A stretch of 64,000 bases of DNA from the NCBI GenBank assembly GCA_944472155.2, contig OX235275.1:26960865-27024864 (forward strand), given 5' to 3'. Shown in pieces: positions 11,001 to 23,500 of the stretch. Position numbers and translations under genes: made by a program. Under the pieces are notes generated by a model, which did no database searches, was not told where the DNA came from, and saw nothing but the letters and a program-made list of their open reading frames with translations. The first letter of the stretch is position 1; each line of letters opens with the position of its first letter. Source of the DNA: Trichobilharzia szidati. Taxonomy: Eukaryota > Platyhelminthes > Trematoda > Strigeidida > Schistosomatidae.

Positions 11001-14000
11001 TTATTTGCTGACTTGATCCTCATTATTTGTATTTGTTCCTAATCGATCTCTCCTTTTCAACGCTTCCATTTGTGGGTGTGTGATAAACTGATTATGCTTT
11101 GTTATATGATGCGAGTGTGTTTAAGTGAATGAAGGTCAATCTGACCCTGCACTGTCTGCGGGAACTGTTTTGTGTGTGTGTGTGATTCTTGCTGACAGAA
11201 TTCGGGTCTCACCTTATACGGAATATTCACCTTGATTGTCAGGTACTTCTTACAACTGATTTTCGGCTCATTAATTTTCTTCTACAGTACTTGTTTTCCA
11301 CTGGAAACTTAGCTGATCAGTATAGCTACCTAACGGGAATTTTAAGGGGATTTTGAGTTTTGATATATTTTTATTATTATTGTTAAATACTACTGCAGAT
11401 TTTATCGCAAATAACTGTCCTGTTGATGTCGATGGAGCATTTTGTGCACAACTGTGCATAACTCAAGGAAGTTCTGGTCAGCCACACAATAGAATGAAGA
11501 GATTGATTTCCTGAGTTCAAACAACCCACATATCAGCTTTTGTCGTTACATTTATTTCAACAGAAAATTCATTCACATTGGAGATTTCATCTCAGTGAAA
11601 ACGTTGCAATACAAAGAAGTGTGATTTCCAAGTTCACTTCGTAAACTCATCGGCAAGTACTGACCATAACTACTACTGTCCAACTGCATTTTCTCTCACT
11701 TCACGCTCTTCGATTCCTAACACATACAGCGATGATGAATTGGGCTAGAAGATTTGATGTATGCAGTTTACATACTCTCATTCATGAAACCTGAATCTTG
11801 TTTCAATTGTCTATCGTTTACATACAGCAGAACCTATCACAATCCACGTGAATCGGTAGTACTTACGGCTTATAAAACTCCATACAACTATCTTCTTAGC
11901 TACGACTTTTATAATATTTAACCAAGCTAAGTTTAAGTAATATAAAAGAAAAAACGTCCATCGAAGGGTTGATCTCTCAAGTGACATTATTCTCATGCTG
12001 TACAATTGCATACATGTAAGCAAACATCGTTCCAGAAAACAGACACCGTCCCTCCTTCACGTATATAAGAAACACAAACTAAATAAGAATAGTTGAGTGT
12101 TCTCAATAAAGGTTCACACACAGAATGGCTACTGTGACTGCCACACCTGCACACCTTTTCAGACCATCGTAGAACTGTATACCTGAATCAGCAATTCACT
12201 GCAGACATACAGAAAGAAACATCAAAGAACCGTTAATCATATTCATTGAGAAAAACCTTTCGTATAACTGAAATTTGACTCACTCTATCTAAAAATTAGT
12301 TACTTGAGCAAACATAAGAGATAAGACAGAGCTACTGACCTCATCAATGTGCACCTGTCAGTTCAACTGCTGATGAATAGTTAGGTATAACAAATCAACC
12401 AATATCGACGCTAAATTAAGCAACCAACACTAGTCACTTCGCATACGTCGACACCAATTCATAAATCGAAGTGGGTTGTCAATCTCACAACAAAAATCTT
12501 AACTCCTACACAAATATGTGCATTGGAAAAAATACTGAATTTCAGTTGAGCAGTAGATGAATTAAAAACCTAAAAATATCATTCCGAAAATGAAAATAGC
12601 ACTCAACACGATAGGTAAAACAACTTCAGATGAAGTACAATCACTATGTGAGCTGATCGGAATCCTCAATTTTCGATTTACACAGTGAGAGGAGGTGAAA
12701 TCTCATCACAGTCTCCTCTGGAATCCAAATCATTTGCAACGCAATATTGTCATCTGCTTGATACTGAAACTCGTAATTTAGAAAGAAAACGTATTTCCAT
12801 CAAATTATTTACTACTGATTGACTGAGGTGAGTAGTTATTCACCAATCATATCAATTTGTAGTGATTTGGTAGTCAGATCGAAGTGATCTAAATACAGGA
12901 CGGCCACTTGGCTCTTTTGTTGACAACCTCATCATCTGTGTACTCGGTTGAACTCAGCTTGGAGGGCGGAATCACTTCAATAAACTCCCGATGTCTGGCT
13001 AGCTAACACTGTCGGTTGATATGTGTGGCACACAATTACTCATTTCCAACACTCAGTTGTGTGTAGTTTTATGCAAATGTCAGCTAACACTAAGAATTGG
13101 AATAAAGAGGAAAATTTCACTGATGCTGAACCAGAATTTCTAAGTAACCTGGAGAATAACAAGGATATAGTGATTACTGAATCAGTCAGAAACCTTGTCA
13201 TCCTGTAAGTAATGCTGTTTCATTGTATGTATATGCATACATAACACCACAGTGCTCAGCTTTTACACCCACATATATTCATTCACTTTAACTCGACATA
13301 ATCCTGTCGGTTATTGTTGAGTCACTTACTCAATTTCGCTTTATTCTCTAACTGATTCATATTTCTCTGTTACAAAATGTAAAATTTTCAGATTATCGTA
13401 TGAAAATTCAAATTTAAATCACACCTCTTCACAAAGATTCTTCTCTCTTGTCTATGACGACACATTTGCATGTTAGTATACGTGAATATACAGAGTAGCT
13501 TATAAGTATTAACAACGACCCCACTGGAAGATGAATCAATATCGAAGAATAGACAAGGTTACGACAGATCTCCCTTTGTTCTCTATCAGTAACTTACCAA
13601 CACACCTAAACACCTGTGTAATAGACGTAGATAGCTGGACTACATTTCACAACATTTCGCTCCATGCATTCAATCTATCTGTGTATCTGTGAATTTACAG
13701 GCTACGTCTCAACTGATTCAAAAGTCAGTTCATCTTTATGTTTCTCAATGTTTCTCTCTTCTTTTTCGTTGTGAACCTTTGTCCCGATTCACGAAGTACT
13801 TGTGTTTGTTTTTTGTCGACAAAGTTGTCAGTATTGTTGTTTGCCATTACAGATACGACGGCCACTGAACGGGAAGAAGCAAAGAGAGCACGATAACCAA
13901 TAGATGCGCATTAATGAGTCTATTCGCATAGATCAAATTAGCATAGGCAGATGACCAGAGGGCAATTCACTTTCGTCCTTGTCAGTTGGAAGAGTTTTAC

Positions 14001-14650
14001 AATCACTAACTATTTATTATTTATTTATTATTCAAGATAGTTTTAACTTAGGGTAACTTAGGGTGCAATGAATTGTAGCGGTAGGTAATTCCTGAAAATG
14101 TTGAAGTCCACTGCATTCTTCACTCAACATTGGATGCTAGCCTTGACTGTTTAGGTCAATTTGCTAAGTAAAGTAAAATGTATGCGATCAAGCGAACTCG
14201 CCACTCACACTGATGTCGTGTTATGCTCGGTCGTTCATACATCTACCTTCGTTAGTTAAGTTATCCTTCGCTCATCACTCTACATTTCAGAACATAAAAT
14301 ATATCCTGCATTTTTGATGACAAAATTTGGGTTTTAAATCATCTTTGGTGTAAGGAGAACAAGTACTTTGGAAGTTGGATGGGAAACACTTGCACTTGCA
14401 TTTTATGCATCTTGTACAAACGTCAAAATTTTACCACTCCATAAGGATCCAACGACACATAGAAACAAATCCCCACTTAGACATTCAGAATGCATAAGAA
14501 ACCAGAGAAGAACTGCTTACTTTTCTATTAAATCCTCCTCATTGTCTCTAAGTTGTACTATGCATGTACAGAATTCTTAATACAATACAAAACATTTTGC
14601 CAATCTAATCGTGCTGAGTTTGTTAACAATAATCAGTCAGCCTCAACATA
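8056..14650. other. Long stretch without a recognisable gene
   Basis: About 6.6 kb with only short open frames lacking motifs or paired splice sites. At 13185-13232 there is a block (cttgtcatcctgtaagtaat and following) that recurs, diverged, at 17965-18008, so part of this stretch is repeat-derived. Otherwise I see nothing supportable. It could be intergenic or intronic. Confidence 0.35.
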
Positions 14651-14654
14651 CTAA

Positions 14655-14880
14655 TTCTGAGTGATAATCAACCAAGAAAAATTAATGCAAACATTTGTAG
14701 GGTAGAAATGTTTATAACAAGGGGATTACATAATGCATAATTCTGGAAAACACAAAGGGTAATCAGGGAACTATTCAGTGCTCAGATTGGCTACTCAATA
14801 GGCAATTAAGGATGGAGGATTCGCAATAACTCAGTAATTTGAACAATGATTAATAACTGATAACATTAGGCGTGACACAG
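14655..14880 (+). repeat. Dispersed repeat, copy 1 (related to 17435-17660)
   Basis: Shared landmarks in the same order are aatgcaaacattt, a gattac..taat block, a tgattaa/taatcag block and a cluster ending tgataac. A shorter relative lies at about 16060-16150. Copies 1 and 3 flank the Penelope remnant at 15060-15402 in direct orientation. They could be its terminal repeats, but this is not shown. Confidence 0.4.
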
Positions 14881-15059
14881 TAAGTAAGGAGACGTTTTAC
14901 ATTAGAGTACAATTCAAAGGTGACATATATATGCAGTGATATACTAAACCGCTGATTGATCAAATCAGTTGGAGGAACTTTCATTGACGCCGAACTACAC
15001 ATTAGTTTTGCATTAACACCGTTGATGACGTAGTACACCAAAAAGATGGTCACATCAAT

Positions 15060-15402
15060 GTGTGTATAAAAGTTCAACTGTTCATATTATCAGCTAGGTA
15101 TATAGGTCGAACTCGGAGGAATTTACCTCTATACGCTCGTCAACATGTTCCTGTTCGCCTTCGAAAAAGTATAATCAAATCAATAAATAATGCCATTTTG
15201 TCTCATCTACTAGATAGCGAACACCACATCAGAATAGATGAGTGATTTCCGGCTGTATATCGACTAACAAAGAATCCGGCTAAATGTGCACCATTACATC
15301 TCTCAGCTTTAACGGAAGCTATAGAGATTAATGAGAAAAAACCGTGCCTTTATGTACAAAAGAAAAACATTCATTCTCTTTTTGTTTACCCTGGCCTCCT
15401 CT
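15060..15402 (+). pseudogene. Second Penelope-like element: GIY-YIG endonuclease remnant
   Basis: The frame reads ARYIGRTRRNLPLYARQHVP (the GIY-YIG core YIGRT..R and the HVP block), then AILSHLLDSEHHI, an in-frame TGA at 15249-15251, then AVYRLTKNPAKCAPLHLSA and AIEINEKKPCLYVQKKN, ending at a stop near 15402. The sequence differs clearly from the element at 3928-5362, so it is a separate family. RT is absent. Confidence 0.7.
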
Positions 15403-16150
15403 AAGGACAGCAGAGACAAAATCATCCAAATCATCATATCATATAATGCCTTCTCATTCCTTTTCACCCAGTTTAGTTTACTCAATTATTACCTCTTTAT
15501 TATATGTCAGCCTTTTGTAACTCACACTAAGCAGCCTATTATGTCTCTAGTATTTTAATTACAGTTCACAATTTAACCTCTTTATTTTATCACTACACCT
15601 GATATCTGTCAGTCCTTGTTTGAACTTACATTCACTTCAGTGTACCCCAGTTTCTGCAAATTCTTTGTCTGTCTCTTGTGGAGATTATTTTCCTCTCACA
15701 TTACTGAATATAACTCACCCCCTTCACGCCCACCGTCCAATGAAACTTACATTCTGTTGACTATAAATTTATCAGCAGTATGTCACCCTTTTGTCTATTC
15801 ACACTTTATCTTATCTTCTGAATGACTGCACATTTTTCATATACCTTCATTTGACAATACTAAATATCGAACTATCACTCCATATTATACATGTACCACA
15901 ACAATACAGTTTCTGATATAATTTCCACATGACTTTAATGGCTATGTGTATTGTAATATTCATGGATTTATAACTGTAGAGCCTGAGGAAGAAGTTGTTA
16001 TCGTAACCACAAATGTTCGCTGAAAACCATCTTGTTCTGAATACACACAAATAAAGAGTAGAAATGATTACAAGTGGACTACACCATGAATAATTTTTGG
16101 GAGGAACAAAGAGTGATTGAGGATTAATGAGTGTTCAACAAATACAGATG
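15403..16150 (+). other. Probable 3' UTR of the Penelope remnant and a short repeat relative
   Basis: Pyrimidine-rich non-coding DNA follows the remnant. At 15980-16060 comes gaggaagaagttgttatcg... and an AATAAAG, a plausible element terminus. The block 16060-16150 resembles the repeat at 14655-14880. Boundaries are not resolved. Confidence 0.3.
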
Positions 16151-17434
16151 AAGGAGTCAGAAAAATAAACTTTTGATTTCGTACAGATGTAATATACATT
16201 CAAGTGACATCATTCATTGCACTTGGAGGAATTATGATGCATGGCTTCCATAGAGAGTTTCTAATGAACAAAAGACAAACACCCGATGGAGTATCGAGCA
16301 GTTCTTGAGAATATCACGTTTTCATCGATGAATACTGCATTGATATGTTGATGAGAACAATGACACTGACTAGAAATGCAGCTACGTCCAGTGAAAGATT
16401 CTCAAATAGGATGAAATGCTAAACCTGGATTCTACTGCTAGTCATTATCAACCTGATATCACGTAAAATATTCCACTTTAGAATATTTCAAATTTTTATC
16501 CCACAGGAAACAATACGCCAGTGATCACAAATAAACATAAAAATAATTATAGTGCTTGGGATCTATTTTTAAATAAGTTTGCTCAGTCGCCGTTCACATC
16601 TCGCTTATTAGTACGAGAGTTTTGAATGTGTCTGAGAAAGGCATGTTCTAACTAAAACTAATTGATGAACGGAAATTCGAAAAAACATTTGTTAGCAAAA
16701 TGTCAACGGCGGACGGTTGTTCTGCATATTCTCGCGAATTAGCAGAAGTTGGAACTAATGTACCAGAGGATCAGATCCCAGAATATTTGTTATACTAACA
16801 AATACTTTCATTGGTAACAATTTAGTTTTTACATTATTTCGTTTATGTGTCATATTTCCAATTCCTCCCAGAGTTTTCCTATGAATTTCTTGTCACTTAT
16901 GACGACTGCATATTCTGGAATACTAAAATTATGATAATAGCCAATTGGTAACTTGAAGCTTCATGGCATCTGCTTATCCTCTAGTTTGTTTTGTGTGAAA
17001 TCTAGACGATATGTTTCAATATGAGGTTATTTAATAAATGCACTGTAACTGGCTGTTTGCATCTACCAATGTGCTTCATAAACGATCCATCACTTCGCCA
17101 ATAATTTTATGACTTAATTCCTTTGAAGATCATTTTGTAGCCTTGATGTTCACTTGGTGTTCATCGACGCCCGGATTTTTCTGTATTCTGTCTTCTTGCT
17201 ATCAACCAATGATGGAAAAGTTCTGTTCACCAAGTGTTATTAGACATTGTATAATTTATTTAGATGGCCGAAGGATTGAGTGAAGAGATATTTCCTTTTC
17301 AATTAGATTCTCACCTATGGCTTTACTCTCCTCTAATATATATATACATATACATATATAATAGTCTTTAATATAATACAGAAATTTACTAATGCAGTTT
17401 ACAACAGTAAGTCAATATTAACACATCCAGCTAG
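16151..17434. other. No gene recognised
   Basis: AT-rich sequence with a TA/CA run at about 17335-17362. No coding motif or repeat match found by eye. Confidence 0.35.
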
Positions 17435-17660
17435 AGGGTGATCATTAATCAAGGAAATGAATGCAAACATTTAAGGGATGGAAATAATTGCAAATACCTA
17501 AACAAGTTGATTACGTAATATATAAAATTGAGAAAATAGGGGTTGATTAAGAAACAAATGAGTGTTGAAGTTGATTACGCAATAAGCAGTCCAAGATGAA
17601 GTAGCCAGAATGATAAAATAATTTATACAATGATAACTTGTAAAATGCCTAGGGGGAAAG
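17435..17660 (+). repeat. Dispersed repeat, copy 2
   Basis: It aligns with 14655-14880 over most of its length in the same orientation, with scattered indels. About 300 bases downstream, 17965-18008 matches 13185-13232. Confidence 0.45.
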
Positions 17661-18008
17661 AGGGAATATATGTGTAAAACTTGCGCACTGTGGTACACAC
17701 AACCATACAATAGGATGGGATAGAATGACAGTTTTAAAATGCAGTGTCACAGGGTGGAGAGAGATTGATAACGGAAGCTTTGTTCATCGAATCAACTGTA
17801 AACACGTGTAATGGAAATGATTCAACACCTGTCCCAGATATCTGGAAAATTCTACTACCCCTACGACTACAAACAGGAGAGAACAAAGAAAACTATAAAA
17901 CTCAAGTTTCCAAGTCGTGTGATTGTAATTGATATGATAATGAACAATACTAGATTGTGTTCGAAACTTTGTCATCCAGTAAATAATACTGTTTCACTTT
18001 GTATGTGA

Positions 18009-19317
18009 TATATCTAATAAACAAACTAATAGGAAAAGAGGGAAATTGTCAGTCGAATACATTCATGTAACGACGGCCAGAGGTAGAGAAAGTGGTTACA
18101 CAAATTTTTTCCTCAACACACAAATTTCGCTTATTCAGATGGACTCCGACGGTTTCAGTTGTGTGTTGAAGACCAAATCGTAGAGCATAATTCATATTAG
18201 TCGGAATGCATTAAATAACTGTAAAGGCCTTATTGATATCGACTTTATGCTCACTATCTACAAGGTGTGCTAAAACAGAACTGGTTAGGAATGGATCTTG
18301 TTTTTTCATTGCTTAACCATCCAGGATGATGTTTGGGAATGCGATGAAGAACCAGCCTAATTGAAAGCTCAATGTAACTAGGGTCTCACGAAATGTCAAG
18401 TAGTATATACACACACGCAGAGGAGGTGAGTGTATTCATGAGAATTACTCAGTTTGTATATTATTGTGCTTATGTATAATATTCCCCTTACTGTAAGTTT
18501 TCTCCTATAGGTGAATAGAAAGTATTTAGGACACTTGCCACTCTTGATGACTGAAATTTCTTGAATACTAGAAGTGTAGTAACCCTTAATAGGTAACCTG
18601 AAGGCTCATAGAAGCTGCTCACACTCAGAGTTGCTTCATATCAAATCGAAATAAGACACCTCATGATGGGGTTAACTGATAGACTCACTGTAACTCTTCA
18701 CTATCTCCATCTTTTTATGTGCTTCACAAATTGCTTGTTTAATCTATTTTTATATGAGTCTCTTGCGCTTGCTTTTCTTGATTCTTTCACAATCTGCTTG
18801 TTATCAATCATCTGTAAAAGTCTATTTGTCTGCCTCGATACTTTTTTAAATGATCGAGCTCCGTCAACCATACTGATGAGGTCAGAAGATATCTCACATG
18901 ATACAGGATGATATGCTAAATTGACGTGTCTATCTACTTATGTATGACGTAAATGTTCACCACCTGCAATGCTTAGTTATCCAATGAAAACCAGACTGAT
19001 TGATGATGTAAAACAGTTGAGAAATGAGTCAGTGAGATTCACTTTAAATATTTTCTTTTGTAAAGAAGCATGATTTCAATCAAATGATACTGTTGAGTAT
19101 AAAACTATGTGAGTTAATTGTTAACTAGGCATAAGAGGCAAGTATTTGCTAAATATGTGCTAAATTGAAATCAAATAGGAATGTGTAAAGTATGATTAGT
19201 AATAACAGTGATAGTAGGCAGACGAATTTATAGTGTGATTTATTGTTTTCCATGCCTAGCAGATGAACTGTTAGTTTCACTAAATATTCTATTATTATTG
19301 TTATTCCCTTGAAATCT
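18009..19317. other. No gene recognised
   Basis: Small frames only, for example 18663-18911, without motifs or splice partners. Confidence 0.35.
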
Positions 19318-20003
19318 GAGTGGAACAATAATCTTCAGTATTACATTTCCACTTTCTCCTGTTGTCTGCAGTCCTCTTCAGCTGGCTCTCAACTTGTAGT
19401 TCCGCAACCGGGTTATACTCGAGGCCCTGGCACGAGTTGTCCATGGTTCGTTCCAAGGGTTCCTTATCACTAGTTGTCAAGGAACTTAGCCCTAAGCTTC
19501 TAATGTAACGAAGACGCTTTGAACCGATAAAGACTATGTACTTGTCCCAACTTCAAATCCAAAACACCAGTGGTTGTAAGAAGAAAGTAATATTGTTTGG
19601 CAATTAAAGTGAAGACAACTACAAAGTTTACAAACAAATGCTTAGTACAAATGAAGTTATAAAGTAATTTTATTCGTGTTCTTTCTGCCATCTTCCAACT
19701 TGCACGCGATCGTACTATTCGCGCCTTCGAGTTGCCCACCAATGGCTGCCAGTTCCAATAAACAAATGTTCAGTGTTCACGTCCATTGACACTAGTCCTC
19801 TCAAAACTTCTGATCTTCAGTGAAAAATCAGCAAAAGACAGTTGTTGGTTGAAGTCTGAAGCCAGTTGGAAATGTATTTCATGAAGCACCAATTCTCCGA
19901 ATCATTTCGACGAACTGACTGAATTAATACTGGTGTTTAAAATCCAAATTTCGTTCTTCATTCTGAGTGCATTAGATTTCCAAATTAATTTCAGACTGAT
20001 GAA
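19318..20003 (-). pseudogene. RTE-type fragments on the minus strand, interrupted
   Basis: 19318-19400 is the reverse complement of the RTE 3' terminus seen at 20530-20640 and 28360-28445 (agccagctgaagaggactg, then ttccactc before the tail). 19929-20003 is the reverse complement of the IRIFNTN region at 20127-20200. The 19460-19800 stretch between them does not read as RTE and is unassigned, possibly a later insertion. Confidence 0.5.
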
Positions 20004-20039
20004 TTTCAGTCTTGTCTTTGCGATTCTGGCCACTTGCTT

Positions 20040-20645
20040 CACTTATCTAGGAAATATCGTTTCAACCTACAGGCAGATAACAATGATGAGGATATAAAAG
20101 CTAGAATTGAAAAGGCGAGTCAGAGCTTCATCAGTCTGAAATCAGTTTGAAAATCTAATGCACTCAGAATGAAGAACAAAATCCGGATTTTCAACACCAA
20201 TATTACATCATTTCTTCTATATGGGTCAGAAATATAGCGCATTACGAAAATCATTCCCAACAGCTGACTTTGCTGGGTCCAGATCAGATGGCCAGAAAGT
20301 GTGAACACTATGAAACTCTAAAAATGAACCAATCAAGAACCTCTGGCTCAAGACATATGCCACACAAAAAATGAAGATGAATGGTATACATTCCGAAGAG
20401 ACCCGTTGTGTGACACTGAACGTCAGGCGGTGGCTCAAATGGAACCCAAGTGGGAAACGATGAGTTGGGCATTGACCTGAGGGCGATATGGAGGAGATTG
20501 TGTCAAAAGGAGATGACAGCTTATCGGTAGTCGTGAGGCCAGCTGAAGAGGACTGAAGAGAACAGGAGAAAGCGGAGAAGTGCTGTTGAAGACCTATGTT
20601 CCACTCGGAACTCAAAGGAATAATAATAAATAATAATAATAACAA
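20040..20645 (+). pseudogene. Decayed RTE-type RT C-terminus and 3' end, plus strand
   Basis: It reads KNKIRIFNTNITSFLLYGSE (RTE post-catalytic block), then a frameshifted region and a terminal ggccagctgaagaggactga...tatgttccactcgg with an AATAATAA tail. Many stops are present. It faces the minus-strand fragment at 19929-20003, giving an inverted repeat of roughly 75 bp with a spacer of about 120 bp. Confidence 0.6.
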
Positions 20646-20667
20646 ATCACTCAGCGTATGTATGTAT

Positions 20668-21415
20668 ACTTTAGAAGCTTGGTGGTGGTGGTGGTGGATT
20701 CAACATAGAACTTGGCACTGAGGTGCAGCAGTTCGAGTTGCCACGTTCCAAAGGTAGGCAGGAAAATGAGAGAAGAGAATCAATAGAGTTTTGACAAGTA
20801 TAAGAGTGAAACAGAATGAGTAATGGTAGAAAGGAATATGAAAGGTTAAAGAGACTGAATACATCTGCGTAAGCCATTGACAACGATTTTGAGCCATGTC
20901 ACCTATTGTCTCCAGCCATTGATTCTTAGAGTCCCGAGGGCCCCAACCCGGAAGTCTGCATCTCCCTACCTGACTCAGTTTAACTGTCAGGGATTTCATG
21001 GATTGATGCCATGTTTTTGTTTGGCCACCACTTACTCTTTTCCAACCTGCACCTATATCAGCTAGTAATGCCCGTCGGGGGAGACGATGGTTAGGCATGC
21101 GCAGCACGTGGCCTATCCATCTCAATCTATGTAACCTTATAGCCTATTCGATTGATTTTCCCTCTTTGCCCAACACTCTACGCCTAACGTCAACATTACT
21201 TACCTTATTATACCACCTAACGCGAGAAAGTGATCGTAAACACCTGTTGTCAAAAACAGACAATCTCTTCATGTCTTCCGCTCTCAATGGCCACGTCTCA
21301 CCGCCATAGAGAAGGACGGAGCGAAATGCTGAGCAGTATACACGTCCCTTGGTTGATAGCCGAATGTCACGCCTACGCCAGAGACGGTGTAAGTTAGCGA
21401 ACTTTAGAAGCTTGG
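20668..21415 (-). mobile_element. 5'-truncated RTE insertion with 15-bp target-site duplication
   Basis: The 15-mer actttagaagcttgg occurs at 20668-20682 and 21401-21415 and brackets the element. On the minus strand the body begins inside the RT C-terminus at 21400 and ends in a (CCA)n run at 20683-20697 beside the duplication, as expected for an RTE short-repeat tail. Sharp borders and an intact duplication indicate a comparatively recent insertion. Confidence 0.85.
20700..21400 (-). pseudogene. RTE-type RT C-terminal fragment
   Basis: The minus frame reads RRRDIRLSTKGRVYC, SVLLYGGETWPLRAED, DNRCLRSLSRVRWYNKVSN, then one in-frame TAG at 21144-21146. It continues as LHRLRWIGHVLRMPNHRLPR, GGQTKTWHQSMKSL, CRLPGWGPRD and WLETIGDMAQNR to a stop at 20700. 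No catalytic motif is included. It is the best-preserved copy of this RTE family in the window and the reference for the decayed copy at 2280-3105. Confidence 0.85.
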
Positions 21416-21839
21416 CATATTACTGAAAACATTTCCAACAAACTACTGCAAACTTTCACTAACAACTGCCTACTTCTCTCGTTACTCAACATCAGATAGC
21501 CGGTTAAAAGGGATCAAGGCAACGCACAAGGCAACTGATAGATAGTACATCAGTCAATTATCTTTTGTTCCACAGTTATGCCAAAGTAACGCGAGATGCA
21601 TGGACTGGAAATACATCAAACACCTTTAATTGGAAAGCGAATTATTTGGCATCCATGATCGATAAACAGAAGACCTAGGGAATAGGAACTGAGAGTCTTT
21701 GAGCCAGTTGTATAGCCAGCTAGGTGTCATGATAGTGAAGATGTGTTTGATAAGCGCTATGCTCTATTCAAAATACATGGAACGGAATACAATAATAGCT
21801 ATACCAATAACACTTAATAATATTAATGATAATACTTGT

Positions 21840-22030
21840 GTGCGTCGGTGGCACAGTGGTTAGGACTCTCGCCGACCATGCACATGGTCCAGGGTTCGAT
21901 CCCCTGCCGACGCACACCCGATATCTATGGTCGGCCTGTAAATTTGGGCTACCGATATCCATGCTGAAAATTCCATACTTGTACTGAAAATACGGTGTGG
22001 AATCAAGTTGTAATCAAAATAAAAAATAAA
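21840..22030 (+). mobile_element. tRNA-derived SINE (family 1), best copy
   Basis: The head is almost a complete tRNA fold. The 9-bp terminal stem gtgcgtcgg/ccgacgcac closes it. The A box is tggcacagtgg (21849-21859), an anticodon-like arm gacca/tggtc follows, and the B box is ggttcgatccc (21893-21903). The tail contains gggctaccgatatccatgct, then gaaaattcc...acggtgtggaatcaag, and ends in an A/T-rich run near 22030. Other copies are at 2068-2235 and at the right window edge. The missing 3' CCA and the long tail mark it as a SINE and not a working tRNA gene. Confidence 0.85.
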
Positions 22031-22755
22031 TAAATACTGTTAGTACACTCAGAAATATCAACTGAAAATATATCGGATGTTTTCAAAGACAATACAGTTA
22101 GAGAATGTTGTAAGTACATTACACGATTTGATGCGACCACATATGCACACACACATACACACACTGACGATAAAAAGGCACTTTAGTGAAATCAAATTCT
22201 TTAGATGATTGTAATAGTCATAACACATGTCTATTTATACCTATAATTTAGAAATGATGAGGTGTAAAATAACGATGATGATGAATCTTGGAAGAAAAAA
22301 ACCTTAAAATGAAAGTCATTCAAACGGTTCGAATAATAAATTATCACGATCATAACATATACACAAAGTTCATACATCTTCAATTACAACAAATATCACA
22401 TATGATCTGAGTGGAATAGAGTCCAGTGTTCCAGTCACTACTCATTCATCATAATTAAAATAGTAGGATGCATGAAATGATAACAACAGAGACCAACAGT
22501 AGTAATACTTTAATGTCTGGAATATACTTAATTTGTGACGATGTAATAGATAACTCGTAGCCATCGGGTAATCTAAAACACAGAAACACAAACAATGGCA
22601 AAAACGGGAATATAACAAAGTTTAGCAACCAACCAATTTCTCGATTTTAAAGAAGGACAGTAAACAAAAACTACAACAATCAGAAGGAACAAAAATAAAC
22701 CAGTCACTATTATCAATGTAGATTTCATCACGAATCACCATCAGTTAGAGGGATA
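22031..22755. other. No gene recognised
   Basis: Non-coding AT-rich DNA with a short CA run near 22146-22163. Nothing else seen. Confidence 0.35.
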
Positions 22756-22764
22756 AATCGAAAA

Positions 22765-22925
22765 CTATGAAGCAGTAGATATTGCTGTTTCGTCCCAGTT
22801 TGAGACTCTTCACAGTGGGCGTCCACCACTCAACCAGGGGTTGAACTTGAAACCTTTCGGTTAAACAACGAGCTCGCCGACCATTCAGTCACTCCGGTCG
22901 GAATTTCGAATGACTCGTAAATTCT
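22765..22925 (-). mobile_element. SINE with degenerate hammerhead (family 2), minus strand
   Basis: Read on the minus strand: gaccggagtgactgaatggt (A-box-like), ggtttcaagttcaacccc (B-box-like), then gtgaagagtctcaaactggg and acgaaacagc. The last part is a hammerhead core with stem II and GAAAC kept, but the first core C replaced by G. Relatives lie at 23385-23500 and 29525-29640. Confidence 0.55.
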
Positions 22926-23384
22926 AACTAATACTAGTACATTTCAAAAGGAAGAAACTACCAGTAAAGAAATGAGATAAAATAAGAAGTACGATAGTGG
23001 TGTACAGTATCATATGAGAAGGCGACGTGAGCATAGCCACAGTGTAGTATTGCAATGTCAAATCAAATCGGGGAACCAAGAGTTCTTTGCATATCAATTT
23101 AATATGTTGTCACTCGTTACTGTATTATGTCGTTGCTCCATTAAAACTATATTCTCAAGAGCTTGTTTGTAAGAATTTGACTTACGTCAATACACCTGAT
23201 GCTAGTGACTAGTTGCAGGATAAAGTTGCCTGGAGTGGGTTATAGTGAGAAACGGTGACGAGTGAGGTCCACCACCAAGTTTGGAGTGGGATAAATACTT
23301 GCCGATAACAATAGTTGGTAGTTGCCCTAAAATCACGAAATGGCATAAATTAGAATTCATGGGCATTTGAGTTGGGTCCCAGTG

Positions 23385-23500
23385 ACTGAATGGTCTACGA
23401 GCTTGCCTTGTAACCGGAAGGTCCTGTGTTCAGGCGCAGGTGTGGTCATTGGTTTTTACTGCTGAAGAGTCTCAAACTAGAGTGAAATAGGTGTCTAGTA
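23385..23500 (+). mobile_element. SINE with hammerhead-like core (family 2), plus strand
   Basis: The head is cagtgactgaatggtctacg (A-box-like), followed by a B-box-like tgtgttcaggc. Then CTGAAGA at 23462-23468, a weakened stem II and GAAA at 23484-23487. A GTC ends at 23495, and stem I is tactg against tagta. The conserved core bases are present but stem II pairs badly, so self-cleavage is doubtful. Confidence 0.5.

Noticed and set aside
21840..21915. A functional tRNA gene
   Set aside because: The fold is good, but the arm in the anticodon position has a six-base loop and a conserved SINE tail follows directly. Two more copies with the same tail exist in the window.
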